Shown here in pieces: positions 19,547-28,093 of a stretch of DNA of 64,000 bases (its first letter is position 1; each line of letters opens with the position of its first letter). Location of the stretch: the NCBI RefSeq assembly GCF_000953635.1, contig NZ_LN614830.1, positions 2,595,001 to 2,659,000 of the forward strand, read 5' to 3'. Both the position numbers and the translations under genes were made by a program. The notes below the pieces were generated by a model that ran no database searches, had not been told where the DNA came from, and saw only the letters and a list, made by a program, of their open reading frames with translations. This DNA comes from Legionella micdadei. GTDB taxonomy: Bacteria > Pseudomonadota > Gammaproteobacteria > Legionellales > Legionellaceae.

Positions 19547-20803
19547 TTACCCCAAAACAGCCTCGGCTTGAGCCGCATAACGCTGGACAGCGCCTTTATT
19601 TGCCTCAAGCACAGAGGTTGCATTATCAACCAGTCTTCTTTTCTTATTTTCATCTTGATGCAGGGCAATAATTCGGTCAATCAAATCATCCGCATTTTCC
19701 GCAAGCTCAATGGCTTGAGCTACCTGCAAATCGCGACAAATTGTTTTAAAGTTATGGACTTCTGGCCCGCTAAACACAGGAACCCGCATTGCGATGGGTT
19801 CAAGTACGTTATGCCCGCCTACAGGAACTAAACTGCCGCCTACAAAAGCATAATCACTGATCTGGTAGAAACCTAAAAGTTCACCTAATGAATCCAAGAT
19901 GATTACTTCGTTATTGGGATTTATAGTTTCAATTTGACTTCGAAGCCCTGTATTAAACCCTTGATCCATACTTAATTGATAAACCTTTTGGAAACGCTCA
20001 GGATGTCTTGGCGCAATTAATAGAACCATGTTCGCCAATCCCGCTTGGAGCTTTTTCAAACGAGATAATATTTGCTGCTCCTCATCGTCATGGGTACTTG
20101 CAACCATAACAACGGTACGCTCCCTCCCCCAGCAATTTTTTAATTCTAAAAACATTTCAGAATTAATATTCTGGGTTTGTAAATCAAATTTCATGTTCCC
20201 TAATACGACCACTCTTTCTTCATCCGCACCCAATGTTTTAAATCGTTTTGCATCATCCTCACTTTGGGCAAAAATAGCCTTAAACTGGTTTAACACCGGC
20301 TTAAATAAGAAATCAACTTTTTTATATCCCTGACATGAGCGATCAGATAATCTTGCATTAATTAGGAAAAGCGGTACCTGGGCCTTTGTCGCATAGTGGA
20401 TTAAATTTGGCCAAAGCTCTGTTTCAACAATCAATCCCAATCGGGGTTTTGTCTTCTTGAAAAAACGATTAACCACAACGGGTAAATCATAAGGAACATA
20501 ACGATGGCTCACTTTGTCACCAAAACGAACTTTGACTCGTTCCGCCCCTGTAGGGGTCATCGTAGTCATTAAAATTCGCCATTTTTTATCAAGTAAAGCG
20601 TCTATCAGAGGAGTGACTGCAATCACTTCACCAAGAGAAACGGCATGCACCCATATATCAATTTCCTGCTGTTTTTGGGGATCAAGCGAAAACCTTTCGG
20701 CAATTCGCTGACGGTAAGCTGGTAAACGGCGTCCTTTCCACCAAAGCCGAAGGATCAAATAAGGTGTCAATAGATACATTAAAAAAGAATAAACCTGACG
20801 CAT
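19547..20803 (-). CDS. waaA: WaaA (KdtA), Kdo transferase
   Basis: This 418-residue GT30 glycosyltransferase adds Kdo to lipid A in lipopolysaccharide assembly. It has an N-terminal membrane anchor (residues 5-25), the GT30 block IWVHAVSLGEV (near 50-60), FVETELWPNL-like IVETELWPNLI (near 130), and a C-terminal nucleotide-sugar site YAFVGGSLVPVGGHNVLEP (near 315). It is transcribed toward dksA. Confidence 0.96.
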   Translation of the reverse strand: MRQVYSFLMYLLTPYLILRLWWKGRRLPAYRQRIAERFSLDPQKQQEIDIWVHAVSLGEVIAVTPLIDALLDKKWRILMTTMTPTGAERVKVRFGDKVSHRYVPYDLPVVVNRFFKKTKPRLGLIVETELWPNLIHYATKAQVPLFLINARLSDRSCQGYKKVDFLFKPVLNQFKAIFAQSEDDAKRFKTLGADEERVVVLGNMKFDLQTQNINSEMFLELKNCWGRERTVVMVASTHDDEEQQILSRLKKLQAGLANMVLLIAPRHPERFQKVYQLSMDQGFNTGLRSQIETINPNNEVIILDSLGELLGFYQISDYAFVGGSLVPVGGHNVLEPIAMRVPVFSGPEVHNFKTICRDLQVAQAIELAENADDLIDRIIALHQDENKKRRLVDNATSVLEANKGAVQRYAAQAEAVLG

Positions 20804-21021
20804 AACAAGTCTCAGTGCAAAAAAGTGTAATTATATAGTGATTTTATTAGTTGAAGGTAATTTAAAGTGATTTAATTGACTTTAATACCGATAAAAGAAC
20901 AAAATATTAACATGTTTATTATAATTTAATCTTGATGCTCGCTCGTTTAGTGTCACCTAAGCAATTTTAAAGCTAAAATTACTATATACCTAAAAAGGTA
21001 TAACTAAATTGGAATGTGATA

Positions 21022-21897
21022 ATGAATTTACGCCAATTCTTTGCCAATAATCAGTGGTGGGGTAAATTAATTTGTGCCTTTCTTGGCTATCTGATAGGAG
21101 GTTCTGCCGGAGCCCTCTTTGGACTTCTTATTGGTAATTTTTTCGATCGTGCCCTTATGGAGCATTATCGCCGACCAGACTGGTATTATTACTCAGAGAA
21201 GCAAGAATATGTGCAGAAAATTTTTTTTGATGCCACTTTCTCTATTATGGGTCATATCGCCAAATCAGACGGCCGTGTATCCGAACAGGAAATTGAGATG
21301 GCCAAAGCGCTAATGCATGAAATGCGCTTAAACCGTAAGCAAAAATTAGAAGCGCAGCGGCTTTTTAATGAAGGAAAAAAGATCACGTTCGATCTTGTGG
21401 ACATGCTGAATGCCTTAGAAAGTGCTTGTCGAGATAATCCTGATCTATTGAAATTATTTATGGACATCCAATATCGTGCTGCAATGACAGACGGGCTATC
21501 TGAAAGAAAAATTCAAGCTGTTGATGTTGTATTTAGGCGATTGGGATTTGCCCCTCTACGCGATCAATTTCGTTTTTACGAAGATTTCGGCTTTCAAAAA
21601 GCGAATCAATCAAGCAACCAACGCACTTATTCCTATAATCGCAGCCGTGCCTATCAAAACAGCAGCAGTTATCAAAGGCCACAAGATAGCTTAGCTCATG
21701 CTTACGCGATCCTAGAACTGAATCAAAACGCAAATAAACAAGAAGTGAAACGGGCTTACCGACGATTAATCAGTCGCAATCATCCGGACAAATTAATAGC
21801 TCAAGGCTTACCTGAGGAAGTGATTAAGAAGGCCAATGATAAAACCCAAAAAATTACTAAAGCCTACGAGCAGATTTGCATGAGTAAGGGCTGGTAA
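21022..21897 (+). CDS. djlA: DjlA, membrane-anchored DnaJ-like co-chaperone
   Basis: About 291 residues. An N-terminal transmembrane segment (GKLICAFLGYLIGGSAGALFG, described here as residues about 14-34) carries the glycine-rich pattern typical of DjlA. A TerB-like helical domain follows (about 55-185), and a C-terminal J domain (about 220-290) has the HPD tripeptide (NHPDKLI) that stimulates DnaK. DjlA is linked to envelope stress responses. The ATG at 21022 has GGA at a suitable distance; the GTG two codons earlier is less likely. Confidence 0.92.
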   Translation: MNLRQFFANNQWWGKLICAFLGYLIGGSAGALFGLLIGNFFDRALMEHYRRPDWYYYSEKQEYVQKIFFDATFSIMGHIAKSDGRVSEQEIEMAKALMHEMRLNRKQKLEAQRLFNEGKKITFDLVDMLNALESACRDNPDLLKLFMDIQYRAAMTDGLSERKIQAVDVVFRRLGFAPLRDQFRFYEDFGFQKANQSSNQRTYSYNRSRAYQNSSSYQRPQDSLAHAYAILELNQNANKQEVKRAYRRLISRNHPDKLIAQGLPEEVIKKANDKTQKITKAYEQICMSKGW

Positions 21898-21910
21898 TCT
21901 TTGCGGTCGC

Positions 21911-22612
21911 TCAATTAAGCAAAACCGGCGGTTTTGAACGAGTCACAGGCCGTAAATGCTTCATCCAGCCATGAAGGTACCCAACCAGCATGTTGCGCGT
22001 ATAGAGGTAATCGTGTGTCGCTCCTGGAAATTGCAATGCGATATATTGGTTACTATGATTATTCTCTCGGCGGAGTGTCGCCTGCCTTAAGACAGTTGAA
22101 TAATCAAATTGCCCTACAACATCAAATACAGGAAAAGGGATCTTTTTTAGCATATCCAAAGTCTCATTCGATGAAGATTCATCAAAAGCAGAAAGCAAAA
22201 TTAATCCATTAACCTGTTTAGATTGCAATTTAGAGAAATAGCCCAATAAACTCTTTAATTGGGCTCCATAATAGAGCACGACTATACGCTGGTTGTTTTT
22301 TTGACGAAGATTAGATAGGGCCTCTGGCAACACATCAATCCATGTTAGCTTGTCTTGTTGCTGATTTGTATCCAAAATAGCAACTGACCACCCTAACTTG
22401 GCAAACCGTTTAGCTAAGTTAGGCGATAGGGCGAATCCTTCCCAAAAAGGATCGCCTTTAATAATCAAAATCCCTCCGTGCGCTTTTTTATTCTGTGCTG
22501 ACCAATAAGTTAGGCTTATTTTTAGTCCATTCACCTGAATTTCAAGATTTTCAGCCTTGCTTTCAGTAATGATGAAAATGACTAATATACACATCCGAAT
22601 CAATAATTTCAT
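21911..22612 (-). CDS. Exported alpha/beta hydrolase-like protein (DUF3530-like)
   Basis: A 233-residue protein with a signal peptide (residues 1-20, ending ITESKA). The pattern resembles DUF3530-type alpha/beta hydrolase folds: GGILIIKGDPFWEGF, RFAKLGWSVAILDTN, and a late H in FPGATHDYLYTRN. The usual nucleophile elbow is replaced by YYGAQ, so the classical catalytic serine seems missing and activity is doubtful. It lies downstream of the PlaA-like gene on the same strand. Function unknown. Confidence 0.6.
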   Translation of the reverse strand: MKLLIRMCILVIFIITESKAENLEIQVNGLKISLTYWSAQNKKAHGGILIIKGDPFWEGFALSPNLAKRFAKLGWSVAILDTNQQQDKLTWIDVLPEALSNLRQKNNQRIVVLYYGAQLKSLLGYFSKLQSKQVNGLILLSAFDESSSNETLDMLKKIPFPVFDVVGQFDYSTVLRQATLRRENNHSNQYIALQFPGATHDYLYTRNMLVGYLHGWMKHLRPVTRSKPPVLLN

Positions 22613-22679
22613 TGTGGATTAGTCTTGTTGAGGATGGATTGAAGGAAGCAAAAACCTTGCCTTGATTCTAACGGGTTAA

Positions 22680-22731
22680 GGGGCATGTATTTGTGTTATT
22701 TCTTGCGAGCGAGAAAGCACAAATAAGCCCC
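22680..22731. terminator. Hairpin between the PlaA-like gene and the DUF3530-like gene
   Basis: GGGGC-ATG-TATTTGTG pairs with CACAAATA-A-GCCCC around a central TTCTTGCGAGCGAGAA core that can itself fold. It lies just downstream of the lipase stop and probably ends that transcript, although there is no T-run. Confidence 0.5.
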
Positions 22732-22740
22732 CTAGTAAAC

Positions 22741-23667
22741 CTACTCCCCAAACTGAACGCCTTCAGAATCTAAAATCGCTTTGGCATTTTCAGCGAGCAT
22801 ACTATGGGCCGGTGCCGTAGGATGAACAGGATCGAAGAATAAATATCCCTTACAGATATCATCATTGGCTTTTAATTTTACATCAGCAGCAATGTGTAAA
22901 ATGGAATTCCCTAAAGATTTATCAATTTGGGCAGCATAGCAAGTATCGACAATATTGGTAAATCCATAGCTTTCGGGTGATTCCAACAATTCGTTCATTC
23001 TCGATCTAACATCGTAATACATCCACTTTACATCGGGATAAGATTGCTGAAGCTCACCGACTGAATCGAGTAGAATAGCATTATGGCGTTTACTAAAGTT
23101 TGAAAGTGTTTTCCTAGCTTCAAGGTCAGATGCAATAGGAGTTTTGCCTAGATCGGGTATGTTAACCACCATGATGTATTTTGCTCCAGCATTAACCAGC
23201 CGTTTTAATCCTGCCACAATCCCTTTGTTCACTTGCGTAACGGTTTCTTCGGCATTGCTCGGCAAACCAATATAGTTATTGGCACCAATCCAAACGATAT
23301 ACAAATTATTTTCGCTGGCCTTGCCTTGATGTGCGTTCAGGTAGATATCAAGCTCACGCTTTAGGGTCATCAAAACATCACTCTCTTCATCGGATATACC
23401 TGCACCTCCGAAAGCATAATCGAGAAGATGGGAGTTGGGATTTGTCGAAAAATAATATTCGACTAGACGTTCAACCCAAATAGGACCATTCGAAAAACGC
23501 CCTGAAAAATAAGGGGGAGATTGTGGGATCTTATGTCCCATGTATTCGTAAAGATTGCCGTTGTCAGACAAACTATCACCAAAAACAACAATGTTATTTA
23601 AGGGTAGGCTCTGAGCTTGAGCAAAGCCTGAAAAAAGCAGAACGAACGAAATAAATAGGGCTTTCAT
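22741..23667 (-). CDS. plaA: GDSL lysophospholipase, PlaA-like
   Basis: A 308-residue secreted GDSL hydrolase, the same length class as L. pneumophila PlaA (about 309). A signal peptide (residues 1-18, ending FAQA) precedes VVFGDSLSDNGN (nucleophile serine near 32), the block II glycine in YAFGGAG, block III GANN, and the block V DPVHPT histidine near 280. PlaA-type enzymes leave through the Lsp type II system and degrade lysophospholipids, detoxifying them and affecting vacuole integrity. It could instead be PlaC or PlaD, but PlaC is clearly longer. Confidence 0.82.
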   Translation of the reverse strand: MKALFISFVLLFSGFAQAQSLPLNNIVVFGDSLSDNGNLYEYMGHKIPQSPPYFSGRFSNGPIWVERLVEYYFSTNPNSHLLDYAFGGAGISDEESDVLMTLKRELDIYLNAHQGKASENNLYIVWIGANNYIGLPSNAEETVTQVNKGIVAGLKRLVNAGAKYIMVVNIPDLGKTPIASDLEARKTLSNFSKRHNAILLDSVGELQQSYPDVKWMYYDVRSRMNELLESPESYGFTNIVDTCYAAQIDKSLGNSILHIAADVKLKANDDICKGYLFFDPVHPTAPAHSMLAENAKAILDSEGVQFGE

Positions 23668-23904
23668 CTGTAACCTTATGCGTGGTTATTAACTGACTCA
23701 ATGAACAAGGAATATAATATATACAAAATCCAAAACCCTAAAGCAATCAATTTTTTTTACAGTGTGAGTATCTGAACAGCTCTTGTTCACTGATAGAGGA
23801 TACAACTCCAATGTCATTCAAAGCAAGCAGCCCAACCCTCGGTTTCTCTCAAATCTAGGTTGGGCCCATACGCCAAACCTCAGCCCATTTATTCAGAATA
23901 CAAG

Positions 23905-24327
23905 CTATTGTTTTGTTGGAAATGAATTTCCGTCTCCATTTCTGTAATCCGGAAAAGAAGCATGCATATGTGCTATTTTCCAGTTTCCGTTTTCTTTTTC
24001 GACAATTATAGTGCCGCGGAAATGCTCAAAAACATATTCCTGGCCGGCAATCGTGACTTTTGCCTTACACACCGCAGCAGCCCATAAAGCCTCATTCGAT
24101 GTGGGGATAAACGAAATGATTTCAATTGCACCTGCATCAGTTTGACTCCAGTCACGCTGCAACTGTGCTTCAATTTGCTCCAATCCTACACGATATTCAT
24201 CAAGTCCTGAACCCCAGACATTTGAATTATTCGTGAATAAAGTAAGTAACCTGGGTAAATCTCGTGCTTTGTATCCTTCACAAAAATCCAAAAATAATTG
24301 CTGAGCATGCGATTCTCGAATCTTCAT
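23905..24327 (-). CDS. SnoaL-like/ketosteroid-isomerase-fold protein
   Basis: The 140-residue single-domain protein matches the SnoaL/DUF4440 pattern. It opens with a helix (QLFLDFCEGYKARDLPRLLTLF), continues with a central DEYRVGLEQIEAQLQRDW, and ends with strands typical of the cone-shaped fold (HFRGTIIVEKENGNWKIAHMH). There is no signal peptide. The family binds or isomerises small hydrophobic ligands; the substrate is not predictable. It is monocistronic. Confidence 0.75.
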   Translation of the reverse strand: MKIRESHAQQLFLDFCEGYKARDLPRLLTLFTNNSNVWGSGLDEYRVGLEQIEAQLQRDWSQTDAGAIEIISFIPTSNEALWAAAVCKAKVTIAGQEYVFEHFRGTIIVEKENGNWKIAHMHASFPDYRNGDGNSFPTKQ

Positions 24328-24400
24328 AGCAACCTCTTTTGATATTAAAGACAGGAAGCGAATTATAGCTATTTCATTTCAACTTAATTGTCAGCGATTA

Positions 24401-25168
24401 TTACGGACAAAGAGCAAGTGCTTGCTCGATTTCAAAACGAGAGGCGAATCCTGTTCGCTGTTTAATCCTATCGATGTAAGTTTCAACTGTGCGCGGAGAA
24501 AGCTCGAGCAATCGAGCAATTTCTTTATATGAAGCGTCTTGAAGCCAGATGCGTAAACAAGCTAATTCTTGGGCTGTAACATAGGTCATGCTGTGTTTAC
24601 CATAAAGATTAACCCGACCGTTAGTCAGACAAAGCTTTTCATAATTGACATCTCGATAGGCTTGGGGAAGTAAGATTCTATTTTCATTCATCAACGTGAT
24701 CAGCTCTCGATGATTGCGATCAAAACTATTAATGTATTGCTCAATGATTTTAAGTTTATTTAGATAAAATAACGCCGCATTTGGGTGCTGTTTTGGCAAA
24801 GCCACAGCAATCATATCGTAATAATTTTTAGCACGTCTCACCAAAGTGATGCCGTTGTGGATATTAAACTTTTCTCTCGCGAGTTGCACAGGAGACTCAG
24901 GTAAAGATTCATCCCACAAAAACCAGTAAGAATGCGTATTTTCATATTCCTGGGAATAGGAAGAAAAGACAACCGGTGAATGATCAATGTGCTGAAAATA
25001 TTCAAAAAGGCCGGTATTATTGGTCAACAACCCAATCGCTCCATCGTCATAACATCTTAAATACTGAAAATAGCTGAAACCAAAATTTTTGAGGAAATGA
25101 TCACTTAACTCCTGAATTTTTTCTCGGAGGGTAAACACCGTGTGATCTAAAGAAATTTGAACAGCCAC
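24401..25168 (-). CDS. LuxR-family transcriptional regulator (LpnR-like)
   Basis: A 255-residue protein with a C-terminal LuxR helix-turn-helix (about 195-250; LACLRIWLQDASYKEIARLL, ELSPRTVETYIDRIKQRTG). The N-terminal 180 residues show an autoinducer-binding/PAS-like alternation of helices and strands but no obvious acyl-homoserine-lactone signature. No LuxI-type synthase is nearby, so it is an orphan (solo) regulator, similar to Legionella LpnR proteins. There is no receiver domain. Confidence 0.82.
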   Translation of the reverse strand: MAVQISLDHTVFTLREKIQELSDHFLKNFGFSYFQYLRCYDDGAIGLLTNNTGLFEYFQHIDHSPVVFSSYSQEYENTHSYWFLWDESLPESPVQLAREKFNIHNGITLVRRAKNYYDMIAVALPKQHPNAALFYLNKLKIIEQYINSFDRNHRELITLMNENRILLPQAYRDVNYEKLCLTNGRVNLYGKHSMTYVTAQELACLRIWLQDASYKEIARLLELSPRTVETYIDRIKQRTGFASRFEIEQALALCP

Positions 25169-25519
25169 AATAAAATTTCCTTCTGCAATTATCCATTAAC
25201 CCGAGGTTTCAATCCTAGCCCTCATCCGCAATCCTTTTGCCTTAATTGATTTTAAGATTATGCAAAATATACTTTGTCCATAAATGGTAAAGCAACCCTG
25301 GTTATCTTACTACTTTATTTGGGAACCAGGCTTCCATGATTATAAAAAATACGGTATAGTTTTTTTATAAGCATCTTTAATCAATGAACAATGCATTTTA
25401 ATCCTTTCACCATCATTGCTATTATCACTTTTCCAATCGGCTGAATAGCCGATTCTTATACGCCCACATTTAAAATTAATTGTAAAAACCCCTTAAATCC
25501 CCAAGCAATGAGGTGACTG
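25169..25519. other. Divergent intergenic region between luxR-type gene and MFS gene
   Basis: An AT-rich 351-base gap without a gene. It should carry both divergent promoters. A short palindromic stretch (CCAATCGGCTGAATAGCCGATT, read as CAATCGGCTG / AATAGCCGATT around 25435-25455) may be an operator or weak hairpin. Nothing else stands out. Confidence 0.4.
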
Positions 25520-26815
25520 ATGCCTTACTCTAGAAAAAATTATATGTCCTATTTAATGTGGCTTTTCCCCCTGCTTTTTTTTGCTTACCAATTCATCTTG
25601 CGCCTCTGGCCTGGCCTAATGATGCAACAGATTATGGGTCAATTTTCCATTGACGCGAGTCATTTCGGTTTTCTTGCGGCGCTTTATTATTATGGCTATT
25701 CTGGAATACAAATTCCTGTTGCCATTTTGCTTGAACGCTACAGTGCCCGTTCTGTTATTTGTCTTTTTGCCCTTATCTGTGGCTTGGCTACTTTAGTTTT
25801 CACCTATACCAATAACTGGTATCTCGCTTGTCTAAGCCGCTTTTTAGTGGGTGCTGGATCAGCGGTGGGTTTTCTTGGGGTATCAAAAGTTGTGTCTCAA
25901 TGGTTTCCTAAAAATCGTTATGGCAAAATGATTGGCTTTTCGTTTACCTTTGGCCTACTTGGGGCGATTTACGGAGGAAAACCAGTCAGCCTCCTGATTA
26001 CCAACTACAGCTGGCAAACTGTCGCTTCCGTCTTGGCTGTGGCGGCGCTCCTAATCGGCCTTACAATCTATTTTTTCTTATCCACACCCCAAAGGGTGTC
26101 AGTAGAAGCTGAGAATCAATTCAAACTCAGTTATTTTAAAACTCTTCTCTCTTCACCACTCATATGGCTGTTAGCGATTGCTAATTTCCTTATGGTAGGT
26201 TCCCTGGAAGGTTTTGCTGATGTCTGGGGCGTTTCTTACCTTTCGACCGCATTTAGTTTGCCTAAAGAAGAGGCTGCTCAGTTAGTTTCGTTTATTTTTG
26301 TCGGCATGTTATGCGGCGGTCCGCTGCTTGCCTTTTTTAGCCATCGTTTGGGTAATTATTTCGTCATAACTGGTGCAGGGCTTTGCATGGCGCTTGCCTT
26401 TTTGATACTACTTTCAATCACTGAATACAATTGGTATTGCTTCGTTGGTTTATTCTTCGTGATAGGCAACATGTGTTGTTACCAAGTCATTGTTTTTGCT
26501 GCCGGCGCCGAACTGGTTAGCCCTAAGCTATTAGGTGTGGCGGTCGCGCTTCTTAATTGCATTAATATGCTTGGAGGCTCTTTTTTCCATACGTTAATCG
26601 GCCATTTGATGGATTCAACTTGGGCAGGAGAAATAAGTCAAGAAGGCTTAAGGCTTTATTCTCTGGATTCTTATCATGGATCACTTGTGATGATTCCTTA
26701 TTGCGCAATAATCGGAGCTTGTATGACCGGATTTATTGGGATCTTTTTACGTTATAAGCAAAAAACGGCAGTTTCCCCTCTCATGGGCGAGGAATCTTCT
26801 CAATCTTGGCAATAA
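25520..26815 (+). CDS. Major facilitator superfamily permease
   Basis: The 431-residue protein has about twelve hydrophobic segments, with the MFS signature between helices 2 and 3 (LLERYSARSVICLFALICG) and a long central loop near residue 195-205. GAGGTGA precedes the ATG. The family transports small solutes by proton symport or antiport. Legionella have many such permeases, including the Pht amino-acid transporters used in the vacuole, but I cannot assign a substrate. Confidence 0.85.
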   Translation: MPYSRKNYMSYLMWLFPLLFFAYQFILRLWPGLMMQQIMGQFSIDASHFGFLAALYYYGYSGIQIPVAILLERYSARSVICLFALICGLATLVFTYTNNWYLACLSRFLVGAGSAVGFLGVSKVVSQWFPKNRYGKMIGFSFTFGLLGAIYGGKPVSLLITNYSWQTVASVLAVAALLIGLTIYFFLSTPQRVSVEAENQFKLSYFKTLLSSPLIWLLAIANFLMVGSLEGFADVWGVSYLSTAFSLPKEEAAQLVSFIFVGMLCGGPLLAFFSHRLGNYFVITGAGLCMALAFLILLSITEYNWYCFVGLFFVIGNMCCYQVIVFAAGAELVSPKLLGVAVALLNCINMLGGSFFHTLIGHLMDSTWAGEISQEGLRLYSLDSYHGSLVMIPYCAIIGACMTGFIGIFLRYKQKTAVSPLMGEESSQSWQ

Positions 26816-26850
26816 CCCAATTAAGAAAATAAATACTCTGGCTTAATCCA

Positions 26851-26876
26851 CACTACAGGGAGCATTCTCTGTAGTG
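26851..26876. terminator. Bidirectional terminator-like hairpin
   Basis: CACTACAG and CTGTAGTG form a perfect 8-bp stem, extended inward by GGA/TCT pairs, in the 72-base gap between the convergent MFS gene and the unknown minus-strand gene. It probably serves both, although T-runs are short. Confidence 0.5.
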
Positions 26877-26887
26877 CCGATCTGAAT

Positions 26888-27571
26888 TTAAGCATTATTG
26901 AATCCTAAATCATGATCAATTTGCTCGGTTTCCACCCTATCCTCAGCAGAGGCGGTTGCAGGAACAGTTGAAGGAGAAAATTGGCTGTACCTATTGCTGC
27001 CAGCACCGGTTAACCCCCTAAAAGGTAAATTTAGGCCTAAAGCAGATTGGTTATCTTTAAAATGCATTATATTGTATACAAGTTTATCTGATAGAAGAGT
27101 CAGATTAAAATTTTCCGCGGATTTATGAATATAACGTTTTAAATAATCAAAATCTTTTGGAAAATCAATGTATGCAGGTGTGGATGCCAAACCGTTATGC
27201 AAAGCAGTTAAATAAAATTTCTGTAAATTATTTGCGTAGCTTTTGACAATATGCAGCAATAATGCCGCTTGTTGTAAATCCCCTTTTACAATTAAATCAT
27301 TGCATCTCGCCAGTAAATGGTAGGATTGTGCAAAATAGACCTTATTTATCAAATCACAATAATCATGTATTGCCGAATCTAATCGTACAGCAAATTGCTG
27401 ATCACCATGCAAATGGTTAAATTCAATTTCGCCTGAATAATAATTTTGTTGTGTTAATAATCCGAATACATCCTTTAGAGCGAAGTTAGCCCGTTTATGC
27501 CTTCCTAATGAAAATTCCCTTCGAGCATATTCAAGAACGCTTTCGATCTCCCGTATATAGTGCAAAAACAT
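26888..27571 (-). CDS. Unrecognised helical protein; candidate Dot/Icm effector
   Basis: Not recognised. The 227-residue protein has no signal peptide or membrane helix. Residues 1-170 are almost wholly alpha-helical (IREIESVLEYARREFSLG, LDSAIHDYCDLINKVYFAQS, LQQAALLLHIVKSYANNLQK), suggesting a helical bundle or TPR-like fold. The last 45 residues look disordered (serine, threonine, proline, alanine) and end in an acidic stretch EDRVETEQIDHDLGF. Such an unstructured tail with a glutamate-rich block fits Dot/Icm translocation signals, but that is inference. AT-rich upstream DNA and a solitary position also fit an effector gene. Confidence 0.55.
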   Translation of the reverse strand: MFLHYIREIESVLEYARREFSLGRHKRANFALKDVFGLLTQQNYYSGEIEFNHLHGDQQFAVRLDSAIHDYCDLINKVYFAQSYHLLARCNDLIVKGDLQQAALLLHIVKSYANNLQKFYLTALHNGLASTPAYIDFPKDFDYLKRYIHKSAENFNLTLLSDKLVYNIMHFKDNQSALGLNLPFRGLTGAGSNRYSQFSPSTVPATASAEDRVETEQIDHDLGFNNA

Positions 27572-28093
27572 AGCCTTTCTCTTATGAAATGAAAAAAAGG
27601 GCTATGATAGTAAACAAAGCTTAAGGAAAAATTAAATCAATAAGTGCATTATTTGAGAAATCTCATTGCAAGACAAAAAATCAAAATGACATTTTGCATC
27701 TAAGGTCACCGTTCCTGGGTTTATCCAGAATTGTTGAACAAGAGGGGAATCAGGTAAAACCGAGAAAGTTGTAATTTATCCGTGTTATTTTTTTGTTCTG
27801 CATTGAGACGAGACATTTTCCATGGACAAAATCAAAAGTTGTATTGCGTCCTAATGTATGGCTTCAAGGCGGTGTCAATCCTTTCTCAGTTCGAGCCCGT
27901 CAAAATGGTTTGTATTTTTCCATATCGATTCGGCAGAAGGGTAGATGCGCTGTCTCGAAGTTTTGCCAAAGCGTCTACGACACCAAGCTTTCACCCCTCT
28001 CCAGGCCGAACGTATCCAAGCGATCCGGATCTTCACAGCCTCAATTTTTGTGAAGATGCTCAGGATGGATCGTTATTTAATTTAGGGTTATTG
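27572..28093. other. Gene-poor 520-base gap
   Basis: No convincing gene. Two overlapping plus-strand reading frames (27782-28120 and 27793-28053) lack ribosome sites and resemble nothing I know. Base composition changes within the gap: AT-rich near 27580-27790 (promoter of the upstream unknown gene), then more balanced. A degenerate inverted pair (CGATCC..ATCTTCACA near 28020-28040 and TGTGAAGAT..GGATCG near 28049-28072) could be a decayed element or a hairpin near the helicase gene 3' end. Confidence 0.4.

Noticed and set aside
27590..27640. A possible PmrA half-site (CTTAAG then TTTAC) upstream of the unrecognised helical protein.
   Set aside because: Only one half-site matches and the second is poor; in AT-rich DNA this is expected by chance.
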